From assembly GCA_009936765.1 (NCBI GenBank), contig JAACDL010000115.1, forward strand, positions 1 through 8,317: a stretch of DNA of 8,317 nucleotides, read 5' to 3'. The translations under genes and the position numbers were made by a program. This document shows, in pieces, positions 6,707-8,317 of the stretch. The notes under the pieces are model-generated. The model was not told where the DNA came from, searched no databases, and saw only the letters and a list, made by a program, of their open reading frames with translations. Source of the stretch: Methanobacteriota archaeon (GTDB lineage: Archaea > Thermoplasmatota > Poseidoniia > Poseidoniales > Poseidoniaceae). Each line of letters begins with the position of its first letter. Positions within the stretch are counted from its first letter, which is position 1.

Positions 6707-6777
6707 TCCCTGCGATGATGAGCGCACTAGAGCGGACTGCTGTTTCAGTGACGAGTGATGGGCGAACTGAGCGGGGA
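6707..6777 (+). ncRNA. Box C/D guide sRNA (candidate), D guide predicted to target 16S C1402
   Basis: Box C is ATGATGA at 6715-6721 and box D is CTGA at 6767-6770. Outside them UCCCUGC (6707-6713) pairs with GCGGGGA (6771-6777) over 7 bp with one U-G wobble. This leaves the three-base bulge G-A-U and the C-box GA opposite the D-box GA, which is exactly the kink-turn bound by L7Ae. A near-consensus C' box, GTGACGA, sits at 6748-6754, and exactly 12 nt (6755-6766) separate it from box D, the archaeal norm. Counted by the fifth-nucleotide rule, that guide directs 2'-O-methylation of the 16S nucleotide equal to E. coli C1402, through 10 bp including one G-U. D' is unclear: CTGC 6737, CTGT 6740 and CGGA 6733 are candidates. 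The RNA would act with L7Ae, Nop5 and fibrillarin. Its 3' end is 50 bp before the protease gene, and its own promoter may lie in 6662-6685. The remainder of the 201-bp gap shows no other gene. Confidence 0.8.
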
Positions 6778-6801
6778 CCAATCTAACCATCACAACCTTG
6801 G

Positions 6802-6810
6802 TTTAGTCTA
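6802..6810 (+). promoter_or_regulatory. Candidate TATA box for the PrsW-family gene
   Basis: TTTAGTCTA is centred about 22-23 bp before the ATG at 6828, with no Shine-Dalgarno between them. The position is right for a leaderless archaeal promoter, but the sequence is a poor TATA match. If it is not used, the protease mRNA could start upstream and carry the guide RNA in its leader. Confidence 0.3.
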
Positions 6811-6827
6811 TCCATTCTGCCCTAACT

Positions 6828-8213
6828 ATGCAAGCGATGGTGGCGCCTTTAACCCCGCCACCAAAAGGGCTGGCTCTAGCGAGTAAATCTACTACCTGGA
6901 GCGTCATATGGAGGATGCTAGGGATTGTCTTACTCTTGTATGTGATAACCCAAGTAGCGATATTAGTATTGTACGGAATGATCGAAGGTGATTCCGCATT
7001 GTCGATTTGTGCTATGATATTCTTAGTACCACTGTTACTATTATTCACATATGTTAGAAGGCCTAAAATTACTCATGTTGTAATGGCAGCACCTGACTCA
7101 ACAGATGGTGCCCTCCAGCATAGCCTTCCTGATTCCAGAATGTTGTTTACACCAGTTCCCACTAGATTTTCACACCATTTAATCAGAGACTCCCCTCCAC
7201 TAGAAATGCCACCGACATCGACACTTTGGACTGTATTCTGCATCACTGTACTAGCTGCATTCTTAGGATTGCTACCTGTAATGTTGAGTGATGAACCGAT
7301 CTGGATATTACTCGCAGTTCTGGTAGGAGTACCTGCATGGCTGTTCGGTTTCTCACTTCCAGTCCATGCATGGTGGGCATTCTCGACTAGGCACTTCCAA
7401 TTAATGACGACAAAGAGAGATGGTGAACAGATGCTTGTCGCCGGTATGCTTTCCACAATACCTGCAATTGTAATCAACTCCTTACTATTCCCACTTATGC
7501 TACTAATGATAGGTATTGAATCAATGGAGCCAGGGTCGCTAGGAGAATTCCTTATTCTCACAATTAGCGCACCAGTAGGTGAGGAATTGTGTAAAGCCGC
7601 ATTTGTATTGAGCTTATACAAATTGATTGATTCTCCGAAACGAGGGTTTCAAATTGGTTTTTCAGTGGGTCTCGGCTTCGCATTGCTTGAGAATTTGCAG
7701 TACATCATGTTGTCACTAGGTGGAGGAGAATACGCCGCAATATCGTATTCTATGACTACAGTTATCCGAGGTATTGGTTCAATCCCTGGACATGCATTTT
7801 GGACAGGTTTGTCCGGAGTTTCAATAGGATGGTATCTTTGTACAAAGCGCGGAATATCTAGCGGTAAGATTCAGAATGATGATACACAATGGGTAGTTTT
7901 CGATGGAGATACGGGTCAGTTAGTAAATACTCAAAGAGAGTTGACTAATATTGGAAGAACCGTAAGAGGCTGGTTGTACAAACCTTACGACAAGGTTTGG
8001 AGTTTGCCTAGATCTCCACTAATAGGAATACCACTTGCAATCTTTGGACATGCTGCTTGGAATGGGAGTAGTTGGCTTGTATCTTGGCTATTCAGTGAAA
8101 CAGATATTGTAGTACAGTTTTTGGCCAGCATTACATGGATAATTGTGATGGTAGTTGGTTTGTGGATAATAGGAAGAGAAATCCTAGCAGCTGTAATGCA
8201 TCTGCCTTCTTAG
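6828..8213 (+). CDS. PrsW-family (M82) intramembrane metalloprotease-like protein
   Basis: This 461-residue multi-pass membrane protein shows the four polar motifs of the PrsW family inside predicted helices: GEELCKA with Glu252-Glu253 and Lys256, ENLQY (Glu288, Tyr292), HAFW (His322, Trp325, preceded by Arg314) and HAAWN (His408, Trp411). In the family these are the likely catalytic or metal-site residues. Bacillus PrsW cuts an anti-sigma factor, but no such substrate is visible here and the role in archaea is unknown. About ten hydrophobic helices are seen, the first at 27-50, 57-76, 133-152 and 157-178. The protein is about twice as long as Bacillus PrsW. The extra parts are a roughly 200-residue N-terminal membrane module with a hydrophilic loop (78-130), and a hydrophilic insertion (about 338-393) between the third and fourth motifs. 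The ATG at 6828 is taken as the start; Met4 is possible. It stands alone on its strand after the guide RNA. Confidence 0.87.
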   Translation: MQAMVAPLTPPPKGLALASKSTTWSVIWRMLGIVLLLYVITQVAILVLYGMIEGDSALSICAMIFLVPLLLLFTYVRRPKITHVVMAAPDSTDGALQHSLPDSRMLFTPVPTRFSHHLIRDSPPLEMPPTSTLWTVFCITVLAAFLGLLPVMLSDEPIWILLAVLVGVPAWLFGFSLPVHAWWAFSTRHFQLMTTKRDGEQMLVAGMLSTIPAIVINSLLFPLMLLMIGIESMEPGSLGEFLILTISAPVGEELCKAAFVLSLYKLIDSPKRGFQIGFSVGLGFALLENLQYIMLSLGGGEYAAISYSMTTVIRGIGSIPGHAFWTGLSGVSIGWYLCTKRGISSGKIQNDDTQWVVFDGDTGQLVNTQRELTNIGRTVRGWLYKPYDKVWSLPRSPLIGIPLAIFGHAAWNGSSWLVSWLFSETDIVVQFLASITWIIVMVVGLWIIGREILAAVMHLPS

Positions 8214-8244
8214 CACCTCATTCCAAGTTTAATCTCCTAAAGCA

Positions 8245-8264
8245 GATTATAGGGGCAAATTATA
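8245..8264 (+). promoter_or_regulatory. Two TATA-like boxes downstream of the protease gene
   Basis: GATTATAG (8245-8252) and AATTATAG (8257-8264 region) occur about 13 bp apart in otherwise mixed sequence 32-50 bp after the protease stop codon. Either would place a plus-strand transcription start at about 8272-8287. They probably belong to a gene that begins at the window edge. The rest of 8214-8317 shows no RNA gene or repeat. Confidence 0.4.
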
Positions 8265-8303
8265 GACGGTGATTCTTGTGGGAAGTAAAGAGGCTGACTG
8301 ATT

Positions 8304-8317
8304 ATGGACATCATGCA
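8304..8317 (+). CDS. Possible first codons of a gene running off the window
   Basis: An ATG at 8304 follows an AGAGG motif (8289-8293) by 10 nt and lies about 45-55 bp downstream of the two TATA-like boxes, a layout matching the helicase gene start in this window. Only four codons are visible, so neither the reading frame nor the product can be judged. Confidence 0.25.

Noticed and set aside
6715..6786. 23-codon micro-ORF starting MMSALERTAV
   Set aside because: It has no ribosome site, and its ATG is the box C sequence; the kink-turn, terminal stem and guide explain the same bases better.
7073..7621. Minus-strand open frame of 182 codons
   Set aside because: It is antisense to the PrsW-family gene, with the Ser/Asn/Ile composition expected from the complement of membrane codons.
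8265..8300. Possible second box C/D RNA (GTGATTC followed by CTGA)
   Set aside because: The C box is too degenerate and no terminal stem pairs around it.

Overview
The window looks like a piece of a planktonic marine archaeal genome, most probably Marine Group II Euryarchaeota (Poseidoniales, Thermoplasmatota). Support comes from a long secreted protein of calcium-binding thrombospondin type 3 (TSP3) repeats ending in one membrane anchor, TATA-like boxes about 22-29 bases upstream of start codons with no Shine-Dalgarno (leaderless genes), GGAGG/GGTGA-type ribosome sites only where a leader exists, and a well-formed box C/D guide RNA. The lineage is inferred from style and gene content; no rRNA marker is present.

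Layout. Minus strand 1-1320: DEAD-box RNA helicase with an RGG/Gly-rich tail, cut by the window edge. Minus strand 1378-4050: 890-residue exported protein with signal peptide, beta-sandwich-like region, GDSL/SGNH lipase-esterase domain, about 430 residues of TSP3-type Ca-binding repeats, one TM helix and a short cytoplasmic tail. A 98-bp divergent promoter region (4051-4148) separates it from plus-strand msrA (4149-4667), followed after 37 bp by an ALDH4A1-type L-glutamate gamma-semialdehyde (P5C) dehydrogenase (4705-6336). A 102-residue two-helix membrane protein (6318-6626, minus) converges on it with a 19-bp overlap. The 201-bp gap that follows holds a candidate box C/D sRNA (6707-6777, plus). 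Then comes a 461-residue PrsW-family multi-pass membrane protease (6828-8213, plus). The last 104 bases hold two TATA-like boxes and possibly the first codons of another gene.

How the parts fit. The genes do not form one pathway. The exported lipase-like protein suits a heterotroph degrading particulate or membrane lipids at its surface. MsrA repairs oxidised methionine, and the P5C dehydrogenase finishes proline catabolism to glutamate. The helicase and the C/D sRNA both belong to RNA metabolism and ribosome biogenesis.

The most noteworthy item is the sRNA. Its K-turn and 7-bp terminal stem are complete. The 12-nt guide before box D can pair over 10 bp with the universal 16S decoding-site segment, placing the predicted 2'-O-methylation on C1402 (E. 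coli numbering), a position 2'-O-methylated by other means in bacteria and by U43/snR70 in eukaryotes. I did not find a wholly new multi-gene system.
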